Positions 44,701 to 52,463 of a stretch of 64,000 nt of DNA are shown piece after piece. Every line of letters begins with the position of its first letter. The first letter of the stretch is position 1. The stretch is from Bin80 sp026709335. Its GTDB lineage: Bacteria; Bacteroidota; Rhodothermia; Rhodothermales; Bin80. Position numbers and translations under genes: made by a program. The notes beneath the pieces are model-generated. The model had not been told where the DNA came from. It was given only the letters and a program-made list of their open reading frames with translations, and did no database searches. Where the stretch lies: positions 1,860,001-1,924,000 of the forward strand of contig OZ241385.1 in the NCBI GenBank assembly GCA_965200825.1. The letters are read 5' to 3'.

Positions 44701-46330
44701 AACCTCCGAGAATCCCGGAGTTCTCGACATTATGATGGATGTGCGCCGGCTAGATTCAGATTTTCTGCAACTGTTATTAAGAGATTTTTCAGGCTTCAAG
44801 GGTGGATTAAATGGCCATATCACACTAGGAGGGACCCCTGCAAATCTTATTCTAGGTGGATCACTGTCCTGGGATAGCGGTGGCTTCGAAATCCCTCGAT
44901 TCAATTCATCCTACGAGACTACGGCGTCTGTCACTCTACAGGGAGATAAAATTTTTGTGACTGAACTGCTGGTACAGGATTCAGATGGTGGAATGGCCCA
45001 AATTGAAGGAATTCTGAATTTGAATGATTTTCGATTTCTATCCCTTGATGCATCGGGGAGCTTTGAGACGTTGCAAATTATGAATGTACTGAGTCATACC
45101 AGTAATCTTCCCTTTTACGGTGATATTCGTGTGTCTGGAGACGCAACATTGACTGGTCCCCTTCATACTTCATTTCTCCGATCTGACAACCTGGTCGTCA
45201 GCCCCCAAAGTGAGATCTTTATTCCGGTACGAGAATCTGATGCTCTCCATGATCCTGGATTCATCATCTATGTAGATTCTACACAATCAGTTGAACGTCA
45301 GCTTACATCATTCAGGCAGCGAGAAAATATTTTAGGGGCACGTCCGGCTGGCGAGCGCCTCTTCCGGGATGGATTGGATATGGATCTCAACCTTCTTGGC
45401 CCTCCCGGATCCAATATTCATTTGGTCATTGACCCCTTATTGGGGGATGTCATTGATGGGACCGGAACCGCTCGTGTACAAATCCAGCGAACCGGTGGAG
45501 ATATGGCCACCTATGGTTCTTTTGAGCTCTCTTCCGGAGACTATCTCTTTACCGCGGGAGAGGTATTTGTGCGGCGCTTTTTAATTGACTCTGGTACGAT
45601 AACATGGAACGGGGAACCCCTCAATCCAACACTTGACATTCAAGGAGCCTACCGTACACGTGCGTCGAGAAATGGACTCCCCGAAGATGTAGGAGGAGCA
45701 ATCCAGACAAGCCTTCCACTCATCGTTAACCTAGATGTATCCGGAACCTTAAATACCGTCCAGATTGATTTGGCTCTGGAGATTGACCAAAGGCAGGAAG
45801 TCATCAGCGATACCCCACTTCTCGATTCCTATTTGAACCGCCCAGATCTGGCGACGGAACATGCGACAAGTGTTTTGCTCACCAACTCTTTCCTGCTTTC
45901 AGCCAACGGTACGCGAGGTGGAATTCTGACCAGTTCTGCTGTGAACAGTGTATCCAGCCTCGTAGCAAGTCAGCTCAACAGGTACTTGAGTCAAGTGATC
46001 CCACAGGCAGACTTTAGCCTGGGAGTCCAAAGCGATGAGACTGTTCAGGACATGGATGTATCGGCAGGAATTGCATTAAGACTCCTCAATGAGCGTCTGG
46101 TGATTCGAGGACAGGGAGTATATCGGGGATTGAATACGGAGGAAATTGCTTCGCAGGGGCTCGAAGGGGAATTTATTGTAGAAATTCGATTGAGCCCATC
46201 TGTAGCCGTAGAGTTCTTTTATCGGCGAGAGAGTGATGTACTGAGCGAATCTCTGATTACACAAGAGACTGGACTTGGACTCAATTATCGCGCAGAATTC
46301 ACTTCTTGGAAACGCCTGTTCAGACGCTAG
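41777..46330 (+). CDS. tamB: TamB-like translocation/assembly module protein
   Basis: A 1517-residue envelope protein with an N-terminal membrane anchor (RLGMMVVFLLGSGFLVYLGL), then a long run of beta-strand repeats (the AsmA/TamB beta-taco fold) and a C-terminal TamB (DUF490) domain with GTARVQIQRTGGDMATYGSFELSSGDYLF and LNYRAEFTSWKRLFRR. TamB-family proteins bridge inner and outer membrane and take part in phospholipid transport and outer-membrane protein assembly. The start is a GTG at 41777, the first codon before VDHDFHTVPP. No TamA-like partner gene is adjacent. Confidence 0.93.
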   Translation: MDHDFHTVPPSKPPIRGSILRRLGMMVVFLLGSGFLVYLGLTRTEVGRDYLRQELESGFTEAFNGEVTIKTVSGNIRSQVHLQDIAFYDARDSLWLHIDEITVQPNWKSLFGLRFELNTLSVEHPSLFIRYQADSLWNLASVLTPRQSTRTASSTWEFKSTHISVSGGSISISYQESIPEWVESGRLFDLAAADISDISLEGDLNLQPDRQLFAIQSLQANIDTLKFAADGELLLEHDLLHINALNLSSSTNHATVVGVLSNRKKLADISLTKSHLTPEFVHAISPDLLLPTSLTLSGQANRQDGQWSLENYIIASDDSRVEISSAKFESNEKQISFEASIAPSTLDPADLQTILNNPFWNGGDLQIEGLIEGQRTSEELTLSATLDIVTEAGGRVKLEASSLHNQGWSYDANLSATGINLGEFPGAETLAGIANGTLSLSGEGVRSPSISTKLALSPSVIGGRSLDSLWMEGTLTEQKLNLIGFLNEQESRLETGISANWAGESLSFEASGSLAMFDLGALFVLPELETNIHANWKLHGIGNNLDDLSAFIEIQTDSSTVIWKNHQRTAPPTRWSIALTDTVSLGPRLIVQSNVLDLEMSGKFSQSSLRQTVSAWSDAFSETFDRFGDHLRIDRPTTDIDSVSTNLYENTLTESSLTESVQSIPMELNLNWKLHDHPATDVLLPMIPTFSSNNQGNAMILFDGGVLHLETQIQDETFMINQIAAYQAAIRLTLDANLDQEIESSWKVDLSLAADSVTSGRVLIQTPRISVNQDGKAGNLNIYTNSADLSIGGHLSSTIELLSDRVRLRIQEAHIPTGDVVWAISEPANIDLFADATVITPFSLETGNPFLDEMQIVTVQGNLSNLPSDTLRLSLNGVDLAHLSNILELRRPLGGQIDADLLWTGLWQPEITGGLEVDTLTFDNKLVGHLQASSILLPGGSDLGLAMIIDSIGVAPAGYQYTINDISLIGNIPVPTSENPGVLDIMMDVRRLDSDFLQLLLRDFSGFKGGLNGHITLGGTPANLILGGSLSWDSGGFEIPRFNSSYETTASVTLQGDKIFVTELLVQDSDGGMAQIEGILNLNDFRFLSLDASGSFETLQIMNVLSHTSNLPFYGDIRVSGDATLTGPLHTSFLRSDNLVVSPQSEIFIPVRESDALHDPGFIIYVDSTQSVERQLTSFRQRENILGARPAGERLFRDGLDMDLNLLGPPGSNIHLVIDPLLGDVIDGTGTARVQIQRTGGDMATYGSFELSSGDYLFTAGEVFVRRFLIDSGTITWNGEPLNPTLDIQGAYRTRASRNGLPEDVGGAIQTSLPLIVNLDVSGTLNTVQIDLALEIDQRQEVISDTPLLDSYLNRPDLATEHATSVLLTNSFLLSANGTRGGILTSSAVNSVSSLVASQLNRYLSQVIPQADFSLGVQSDETVQDMDVSAGIALRLLNERLVIRGQGVYRGLNTEEIASQGLEGEFIVEIRLSPSVAVEFFYRRESDVLSESLITQETGLGLNYRAEFTSWKRLFRR

Positions 46331-46352
46331 ATATCTGAACAGGGAGAACCCG

Positions 46353-46448
46353 ATGAAAATGATAACGATTGATTTTGATGATGAATTTTCTGGTTCTTCA
46401 GAGCATCCTATATTGCCCTATCCGAATTGGGAAATAGCTCTAATGTGA
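46353..46448 (+). CDS. Possible 31-residue acidic peptide downstream of tamB
   Basis: MKMITIDFDDEFSGSSEH then a Pro/Trp-containing tail. A GGGAG stretch sits 6 bp before the ATG, a good Shine-Dalgarno, which is the main reason to list it. Composition is acidic and no family is recognised. It may equally be chance. Confidence 0.3.
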   Translation: MKMITIDFDDEFSGSSEHPILPYPNWEIALM

Positions 46449-46569
46449 TTCGCACAATGTGATAATACTCATTGTGAAATACATTTCGGGCGATGCAATT
46501 CTTGACACGCAACATTGGCTCTATTTGCTCCATTTATATCCTAATATCCGGGAGAGTAAATCAGGAAAT

Positions 46570-46611
46570 AATGAAAGGGGCACACGGTATTTGCCGTGTG
46601 CCCCTTTCATT
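46570..46611 (+). terminator. Bidirectional intrinsic terminator
   Basis: An 18-bp perfect stem (core GGGGCACACGG / CCGTGTGCCCC) with a 6-nt loop, flanked by A-rich and T-rich arms (AATGAAA / TTTCATT). It sits between the ends of tamB (+) and the small minus-strand gene, so it can stop transcription from both sides. Confidence 0.9.
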
Positions 46612-46658
46612 TACTATAAAACTAAAAACGACCTTTTAATCAACAATTTTTATGGGAG

Positions 46659-47096
46659 CTACCCAATTACGGTTGTAGCTTGGTGTGTGTTAAAATAGTC
46701 ATTCAAAACGGATGCCAAAGTAATACGGACCTGATCTGTCTCAGCCTCTGTGGCAGTGCGAGCCAATAAATCCTGTGCCCTATTACCGCCAATAGTCTGG
46801 AGCAACGCCAATGCGAGTTGACGATTACGGTGTGACTCAGATTCTTGATAGATTTTGCGCAATAATGAACTCTGATCAGCAAGATTTATCTTATCTCGGT
46901 AAAGTGTCACAATTACGATTGCATTCTTGAGTGTCTGCTCACGAACGGACTGATATTCAGAGTCCAATGACATTTCAATTTGCGCAACGGCAAGATTCCA
47001 ACGGAACTCCTCGTTATCAAGAGTAGATGCAACATCCTGTGCGAATACGGGTACGGACAATAGTGCGGCGAGGCAAAAAGAAAAAAGGGTTTTCAT
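46659..47096 (-). CDS. Small secreted HEAT-like protein
   Basis: About 145 residues with a signal peptide (MKTLFSFCLAALLSVPVFAQ). The mature part is helical, with HEAT-like pairs (VREQTLKNAIVIVTLYRD, NRQLALALLQTIGG, VRITLASVLNDYF). The frame could start at 47159, but only ATG 47096 gives a clean signal peptide. No catalytic residues are visible and the function is unknown. It lies divergent from the DNA glycosylase gene, and a strong terminator follows it. Confidence 0.72.
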   Translation of the reverse strand: MKTLFSFCLAALLSVPVFAQDVASTLDNEEFRWNLAVAQIEMSLDSEYQSVREQTLKNAIVIVTLYRDKINLADQSSLLRKIYQESESHRNRQLALALLQTIGGNRAQDLLARTATEAETDQVRITLASVLNDYFNTHQATTVIG

Positions 47097-47213
47097 GGTT
47101 TTGATGGATTTTAAATTGATGAATGAAAGTGAACAATAAGTCATGACTCTAAAGCACACTACGGAAGCGCTTCCTGTTAGTTACACTCTCCCCGAAATTT
47201 TTGAATAATTCCC

Positions 47214-47828
47214 ATGCTCCCTTATGACACGGACGAAGCTCTGCATTTTCTCAGAGCATCCGATCAGCAAATGGCTCACTTGATTGATCGGGTTGGAGCT
47301 TTCGAATTAGCACTGACCAGTGATTGGAGCCCTTTTCAGGCACTGGTGAACTCCATAATTTTCCAGCAAATTTCAAAGCAGGCCGGCCAGGCCATCCAAT
47401 CCCGTCTGTTCAATTATTTTAATGGAGCTCCCGAACCGGATGCTATTCTGGAAACTCTACCAGGAACTCTCAGAACGATTGGATTCTCTCAGTCAAAGGA
47501 GAATACGATACGTAGCTTGGCTGCGAGTGCAAAAGATGGTACACTCCCTGATCGAGCACTCATAAAGACCTTAAGCGACCAATCCATCATTGAATCTCTG
47601 TCCACGCATCGTGGGATTGGAATCTGGACTGCCCAAATGGTTCTCATTTTCAATCTCGGGCGACCAGATGTATGGCCGATCACTGACCTAGGAATACGGC
47701 GTGGATACAAGATTGTCTACGGCTTGGAGGAGCTTCCTAAACCGTCAGAGCTTAAAAATTTGGGAGATCACTGGAAGCCATTTCGAAGTGTTGCCAGTTG
47801 GTATCTCTGGCGGGCAAATGATCTTTGA
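47214..47828 (+). CDS. DNA-3-methyladenine glycosylase II (AlkA-like HhH-GPD)
   Basis: A 204-residue base-excision repair glycosylase. The helix-hairpin-helix is LSTHRGIGIWTAQMVLIF, and the catalytic Asp follows in VWPITDLGIRRG. FQALVNSIIFQQISKQAGQAI is the conserved opening helix. It lacks the AlkA N-terminal beta domain and any iron-sulfur cysteines, which fits the short Mag/AlkA subgroup that removes alkylated purines. ATG 47214 is the only good start; no operon partner. Confidence 0.92.
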   Translation: MLPYDTDEALHFLRASDQQMAHLIDRVGAFELALTSDWSPFQALVNSIIFQQISKQAGQAIQSRLFNYFNGAPEPDAILETLPGTLRTIGFSQSKENTIRSLAASAKDGTLPDRALIKTLSDQSIIESLSTHRGIGIWTAQMVLIFNLGRPDVWPITDLGIRRGYKIVYGLEELPKPSELKNLGDHWKPFRSVASWYLWRANDL

Positions 47829-47872
47829 CTTACCATGACACAGTGGACATCAACTGCGCTGAACAGCTTCGC

Positions 47873-48523
47873 TTAGATCCGATAGTAATCCCAGAAATCA
47901 GGGATTTCAGCTTCAACGTCCACCATACATTTCTTTACAGGATGCTGAAAATGAAGGCGCTGGCAGTGCAATGCAATCCGACCGGGTTCATTGAATAGGA
48001 AGTGAGCACCATAGCGGGTATCTCCCAATACCGGAAACCCCCGATTACTGAACTGGCATCTGATTTGGTGAGCTCGACCTGTTATCAATTCTATGGACAC
48101 CAATGTGAACCTCTCGTTGTACTTTACTGAGTTCCATTTCAAACTCGCATACTTCCCTATTTTACTGGTTCCCGTCACACGTGCCCGATCCGCTCCTTTG
48201 AGTAAATAATCTTCCATTGTTCCGCTACCCCGGAGTTGGCCTTCCACCAGAGCAACATATTTCTTTTTGATGCTTCGTTCACGGAATTTCTTGGACAGGC
48301 GTCGAGCTGCCTTGGAAGTCCTTGCAAGTACCATTGCCCCTGATGTGGGGCGATCCAAGCGATGAACCAGACCGATAAATACATTCCCCGGCTTATTGTA
48401 TTTCTCCTTGATATATTCTTTCGCAAGAGCCAGAATATCAGGATCTCCCGTGCTATCGGCTTGAGAGAGCAATCCTGCAGGTTTATTGAGTGCCAACAAG
48501 TGATTATCCTCAAAAAGCCACAT
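47873..48523 (-). CDS. RluA-family RNA pseudouridine synthase
   Basis: A 216-residue single-domain synthase. The catalytic Asp lies in GLVHRLDRPTSGAMVLARTSKAA. LNKPAGLLSQ at the N-terminus and RAHQIRCQFSNRGFPVLGDTRYG are conserved. There is no S4 domain, so it belongs to the short RluA/TruC-like group that modifies rRNA or tRNA; the exact target cannot be assigned. It ends 45 bp from the glycosylase (convergent). Confidence 0.93.
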   Translation of the reverse strand: MWLFEDNHLLALNKPAGLLSQADSTGDPDILALAKEYIKEKYNKPGNVFIGLVHRLDRPTSGAMVLARTSKAARRLSKKFRERSIKKKYVALVEGQLRGSGTMEDYLLKGADRARVTGTSKIGKYASLKWNSVKYNERFTLVSIELITGRAHQIRCQFSNRGFPVLGDTRYGAHFLFNEPGRIALHCQRLHFQHPVKKCMVDVEAEIPDFWDYYRI

Positions 48524-48562
48524 GGATGAAATTTGATTTACAATAGAGCTATCGGCGTTCTG

Positions 48563-48793
48563 TCAGACCAAAACCAATAAATCCCCCGGCTGATCAATTC
48601 TACGCGTAAAATTGATTCGTACTGGAGCTCTTGTGAGGTTCACAGTAGCTTCATGAATCCATTGCTCATTCATGTACACATGAGCTCCCCCAAGGTGCAA
48701 ACTCACATTTTGTCCTACAAAAGACCGAATACGCAAGACCTCAAACAATAGGCTCCGAAAATCATGCTCCCAGTACAGACCAAAAACCCGACG
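48563..48793 (-). pseudogene. C-terminal remnant of a DUF5686 barrel protein
   Basis: An open frame of about 76 codons after a stop at 48794-48796. Read in frame it begins VFGLYWEHDFRSLLFEVL and later has GGAHVYMNEQWIHEATVNL. This lines up with the last 80 residues of the adjacent complete gene (FFGYWEHNFRTLPFELLG and NNNWIRHNELGVSL). It has no start codon or signal peptide. It is therefore the decayed 3' end of a tandem paralogue, lying just downstream of the intact copy. Confidence 0.65.
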
Positions 48794-48801
48794 TCATATC
48801 A

Positions 48802-51159
48802 TTAGAAAATACGAGCTACACTCAGTGAGGGGGACCATTGTTTATCCTCGATATGATAAGCGACATTCAGTCGAACAACTCCGAAAATCCCACTCAATGA
48901 GACTCCAAGCTCATTATGACGAATCCAGTTATTATTCATCGACTGGGTTCCGCGAATAAGTGCATGCCCTCCAAAGATCACAATATTGTGCCCCCTCCTC
49001 ACAATAGATCCCAAACCAAGTAACTCGAATGGCAACGTTCGGAAGTTGTGTTCCCAATATCCAAAGAAAAGCCCATTCCCCTGATAAGGCAATCCACGAA
49101 GTGTGTGCAGTACACCACCCGGATGATAAACAGTAGTTCCCCCTTCAACAATAAATGTACGCTGCGGTGGAAGATCTCGACCAAGATCGGACGCCAACCC
49201 AATAGAAACACCGTAATCCAGCGTCGCCGGCAAAAATCGCCTACGAAGAAATGTGTTGACGCGCCCTCCTGCATTCAAATAATACCTTTGGAAAGTGAAA
49301 TCTGACTGCGGTATTGAGAATTCAGCACTGAATAAAAAATGTCGCTGCGGACCAAAATGCATACTTGAATTCTGACCAATCCGAAATTCAAATTGAACTG
49401 ATTGCATCTCACCTTCTGGAATGAATGAATTCGGTCGTTGCATTGCATCCCTACCAAAAAAATCATAGCTCACATTCCCGGCCAAGGCCGAATGTATCTC
49501 GTGAAGATACCTGACCGTGATTGTTGCTGAGTTCCAATTCATTTGATGCCCTACTCCAACCGAAACCCCCTCTCTTCGGTAATAATCAAAATAATCATCC
49601 TGCCCCAGGAGCATCAAAAGTGAATTCGTGAAACGAAATTTTGCATTTGACTGATATGTAGACGCATTCTCGGCATGATAATCCGCATCAACAAACCAAT
49701 CTCTGCCAAAGCGGACAGCACCCTTATACAATGCGCGCATATCTCCTTTCTGCCCGGAATTTAAACCCGCATGTATCTGGATCTCCAAAATCTCTCCAAA
49801 CTCTTTCTTGTATTCAATCCCTCCATACAGGGCATCCACCCGATTATACCATAGATGAGGTCTCAGGCCAAGCTCCCCAATAGAAAGCCTCGCTTGAGTG
49901 GACGAACGCCTCTCCTCTATTTCCTGCGCCCGGTTGATTGCACGTCCCAATGACCCCTTGGGTTTATATGCCTCCTGAAGAGAATACGTACTATCTATGG
50001 ACTCATATGCCAATGTCTCGCCAGGGGTTAATGGAACGACTACCCCCTCACGCTGAAATGATTCTCCAGAAGCCACTGCAGAAGAATCAACTTGAAGCGC
50101 ATAATCCTCCTTAAATAGACTGTCAGGGAGTACGACATTCAATTGATAATCCGTAAAGCGAGATACCAAGTCAATGTGTATGAGTGGAAAACTCAGCAAG
50201 ACTCCAAACGAGATCTCCACTATGCTATTCGATCGCAAATCTACAGGAAACCAGACTTCTCCTCCGTAGCTGGAGAACTGCTGCAGATAGATAGTCTCAT
50301 ACCTCTGGATAGGGTAAGGAAAGATGAATGCTGGACCTGGGCGTAATTTGGCTTCAATAAGAGCAAATTCGCCATCTAGGACGGACACATCACCTATGAA
50401 GGCGCTACTCTGCCGACTCCTTGGCTCAACAGTAATGTCATAGACAATTGCCTCATCAACTCTGCGCGTCCCCTCCAAGGTAAACACATACCGATCCAGC
50501 GCATCAGGATGCGTCACCCCGATGAGCGTGTGACCGCTGATAAATATATTATCGTCGTACAGATTCACCGTACTTTGCGCCGCAGGGAGTGCATCCTGGA
50601 GGGGCCAATTACCAGTGCTGCGGACTCCTTTAATTTCCTCGCGAAACCCGAGTTTTTTATCCCACCAAGCCGTAGCCGCAGATTCGGTAATAGCAACAAT
50701 GCCTGAATCATTAGAAATAGTATAGCGCGTATAGGCTTGCGCCTCGAAAGTCTGAAGTTGCTCCCGCCAGATTTGCTTTCGCTCAATGACCTGGCGCATT
50801 ATCCAGTTCGCAGGATCCTCATCGGTCACCACTATCTGCTCCATCTCAAAAGTAACCGGCTCCAATCGAAATTCAAGTGGAGTCAAAGTATGCGCTGTCA
50901 AAGTATCCGTCCGAAATCCGATATAGCGTACTACGATATCGACAGGTAATTTATCCACAGAAATTGCATACTCTCCCTCGTTGTTTGTGATCGTCCCAGT
51001 GTAAGTTCCTGCCACTTGCACAGTCGCAGCAGGCAGTGGCTCACCAGTTGTTTGGTCACTCACGTGACCTCTGAGAATCTGTGCAGAAATATCCGAAGAA
51101 TGGAATAAAATCAAGAGTATAACCAATCCAAATAGCCTGAATACAAAGTTTTTATTCAT
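48802..51159 (-). CDS. DUF5686 outer-membrane barrel with carboxypeptidase-like domain
   Basis: About 785 residues. A signal peptide (VFRLFGLVILLILFHSSDISAQ) is followed by a carboxypeptidase-regulatory-like beta domain (GHVSDQTTGEPLPAATVQVAGT, about 30-110), then DUF5686 with a predicted C-terminal barrel ending in WSPSLSVARIF. The family is common in Bacteroidota and its function is not known; an outer-membrane location is inferred from the barrel pattern. The frame is open from 51255, but ATG 51159 gives the signal peptide and an 8-bp overlap with the patatin gene upstream, so the two genes are coupled. The decayed tail of another copy follows. Confidence 0.88.
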   Translation of the reverse strand: MNKNFVFRLFGLVILLILFHSSDISAQILRGHVSDQTTGEPLPAATVQVAGTYTGTITNNEGEYAISVDKLPVDIVVRYIGFRTDTLTAHTLTPLEFRLEPVTFEMEQIVVTDEDPANWIMRQVIERKQIWREQLQTFEAQAYTRYTISNDSGIVAITESAATAWWDKKLGFREEIKGVRSTGNWPLQDALPAAQSTVNLYDDNIFISGHTLIGVTHPDALDRYVFTLEGTRRVDEAIVYDITVEPRSRQSSAFIGDVSVLDGEFALIEAKLRPGPAFIFPYPIQRYETIYLQQFSSYGGEVWFPVDLRSNSIVEISFGVLLSFPLIHIDLVSRFTDYQLNVVLPDSLFKEDYALQVDSSAVASGESFQREGVVVPLTPGETLAYESIDSTYSLQEAYKPKGSLGRAINRAQEIEERRSSTQARLSIGELGLRPHLWYNRVDALYGGIEYKKEFGEILEIQIHAGLNSGQKGDMRALYKGAVRFGRDWFVDADYHAENASTYQSNAKFRFTNSLLMLLGQDDYFDYYRREGVSVGVGHQMNWNSATITVRYLHEIHSALAGNVSYDFFGRDAMQRPNSFIPEGEMQSVQFEFRIGQNSSMHFGPQRHFLFSAEFSIPQSDFTFQRYYLNAGGRVNTFLRRRFLPATLDYGVSIGLASDLGRDLPPQRTFIVEGGTTVYHPGGVLHTLRGLPYQGNGLFFGYWEHNFRTLPFELLGLGSIVRRGHNIVIFGGHALIRGTQSMNNNWIRHNELGVSLSGIFGVVRLNVAYHIEDKQWSPSLSVARIF

Positions 51160-52324
51160 CAATTGTTTTTTCAAAAAATTTTTCGATCTCATCAGCTTGA
51201 CGCCTCCCATCTTCATATCCCAGTTCCGCGATCTTTCCAATAAATTCTGGATCAAAAAGCATTACACTCAGCCAGTCCGGACTCAGGGTATCTCCACTCC
51301 CCAAACCACGAGTGAGCATGCGTAAAACACCCTCAGTCTTCACTTCAAACCCATGTGCTAACTTCGCAATATCCCTTGACGGCTGAATCAAAAGTACATT
51401 TACGGGGCGTATTCCACCTCGTTTCAGGGGAGGCGTATGTCTTGCTAATCTGGTAATCCGGTTTGCCATTCGGACGTCATAGTCAAACGCATCAAGGAAT
51501 GTAGCATTCAGCATAATTCCCATTATTTGCGCCACCGGCGGATATCCGCTAATCAAGGGTTGCGCGGCCTCATGCTGTGTCCGCGGATACTTGGGAGAAA
51601 TACAAATGATATCCGTTGCCCCAAGGTGTAACGCTGGAGAAAGCGGAGCAATCAACCGGATGCCCCCATCTCCATGCCAGGCAGCGCCAAGCCTGACCGC
51701 AGGAAATAAAAGTGGGAGAGAACAGGAAGCCATGATATGATCAAGCGTAATCTCAACTTGATAAGAAATACGATTTGGCCGCTCCCATTCAGATATTTTG
51801 CGTCCCTGAATCCAACTGACGGATTGTCCAGTTGTAAAATTCGTTGTCGTAATACACAATGCCTCTAATCCATTATTGTCAAGGTTTTTGTGGATCTGAG
51901 GCAATGTGCCGCTCGAAATCGCCGGCAATCGACTGGAGAGATACTGGCGAAGTGGCTGCGTATCCAAAAGCGCTTCCCCTTCTTCAACACGAATCACCGT
52001 GTTCCGAAATGGCATACCCGGTAAAATTCGACGGATTAGATGTATCGACGACTCCGTCCGAAACACCTTGTTCTGATCAATATTTTTCCAGTACTGCATT
52101 AAGGCTTCAGCACCATCCAGCCCTGGATGACCTGCAAGAAATGCAGCATTAATTGCCCCCGCAGAAACACCCGTAATGATTGGAAAGGAAATTCCCGGGG
52201 CCAACTCATGTATGAACTGAATGACACCAGCTTGATAAGCAGCTCTGGCTCCCCCACCGCCTAATACCAAAGCACGTTGCCTTTTTTGCTCAATCTTTTC
52301 CATGCGAGGGGATCCAGGTATCAT
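51152..52324 (-). CDS. Patatin-like phospholipase
   Basis: About 390 residues. The oxyanion loop is VLGGGGARAAYQAGV, the nucleophile elbow GVSAGAINAAF (GxSxG Ser), and the catalytic Asp is in HGDGGIRLIAPLSP, so the Ser-Asp dyad is complete. There is no signal peptide; the family includes cytoplasmic lipid acyl hydrolases. Several starts are possible (TTG 52333, ATG 52324, ATG 52303); the domain begins only at about residue 20. It overlaps the DUF5686 gene by 8 bp. A role in lipid turnover at the envelope is an inference. Confidence 0.9.
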   Translation of the reverse strand: MIPGSPRMEKIEQKRQRALVLGGGGARAAYQAGVIQFIHELAPGISFPIITGVSAGAINAAFLAGHPGLDGAEALMQYWKNIDQNKVFRTESSIHLIRRILPGMPFRNTVIRVEEGEALLDTQPLRQYLSSRLPAISSGTLPQIHKNLDNNGLEALCITTTNFTTGQSVSWIQGRKISEWERPNRISYQVEITLDHIMASCSLPLLFPAVRLGAAWHGDGGIRLIAPLSPALHLGATDIICISPKYPRTQHEAAQPLISGYPPVAQIMGIMLNATFLDAFDYDVRMANRITRLARHTPPLKRGGIRPVNVLLIQPSRDIAKLAHGFEVKTEGVLRMLTRGLGSGDTLSPDWLSVMLFDPEFIGKIAELGYEDGRRQADEIEKFFEKTIDE

Positions 52325-52463
52325 CCTATACAAGAATTTACTACCCCAGTGGAAAACCTGATCTGGGGATCCACATGCCTATGTACAGAACTGTTGAGTG
52401 ATAGCCCAATGGTTCACACACGCAATCCAAATCCTTTGAGCTGTCCTTCAGTGAACGATGTGA

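Larger units (their letters stand above)
46331..46658 (+). other. 328-bp convergent intergenic region after tamB
   Basis: Contains a 31-codon frame (46353-46448) and the strong terminator hairpin at 46570-46611, both listed separately. Nothing else was recognised. Confidence 0.5.
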
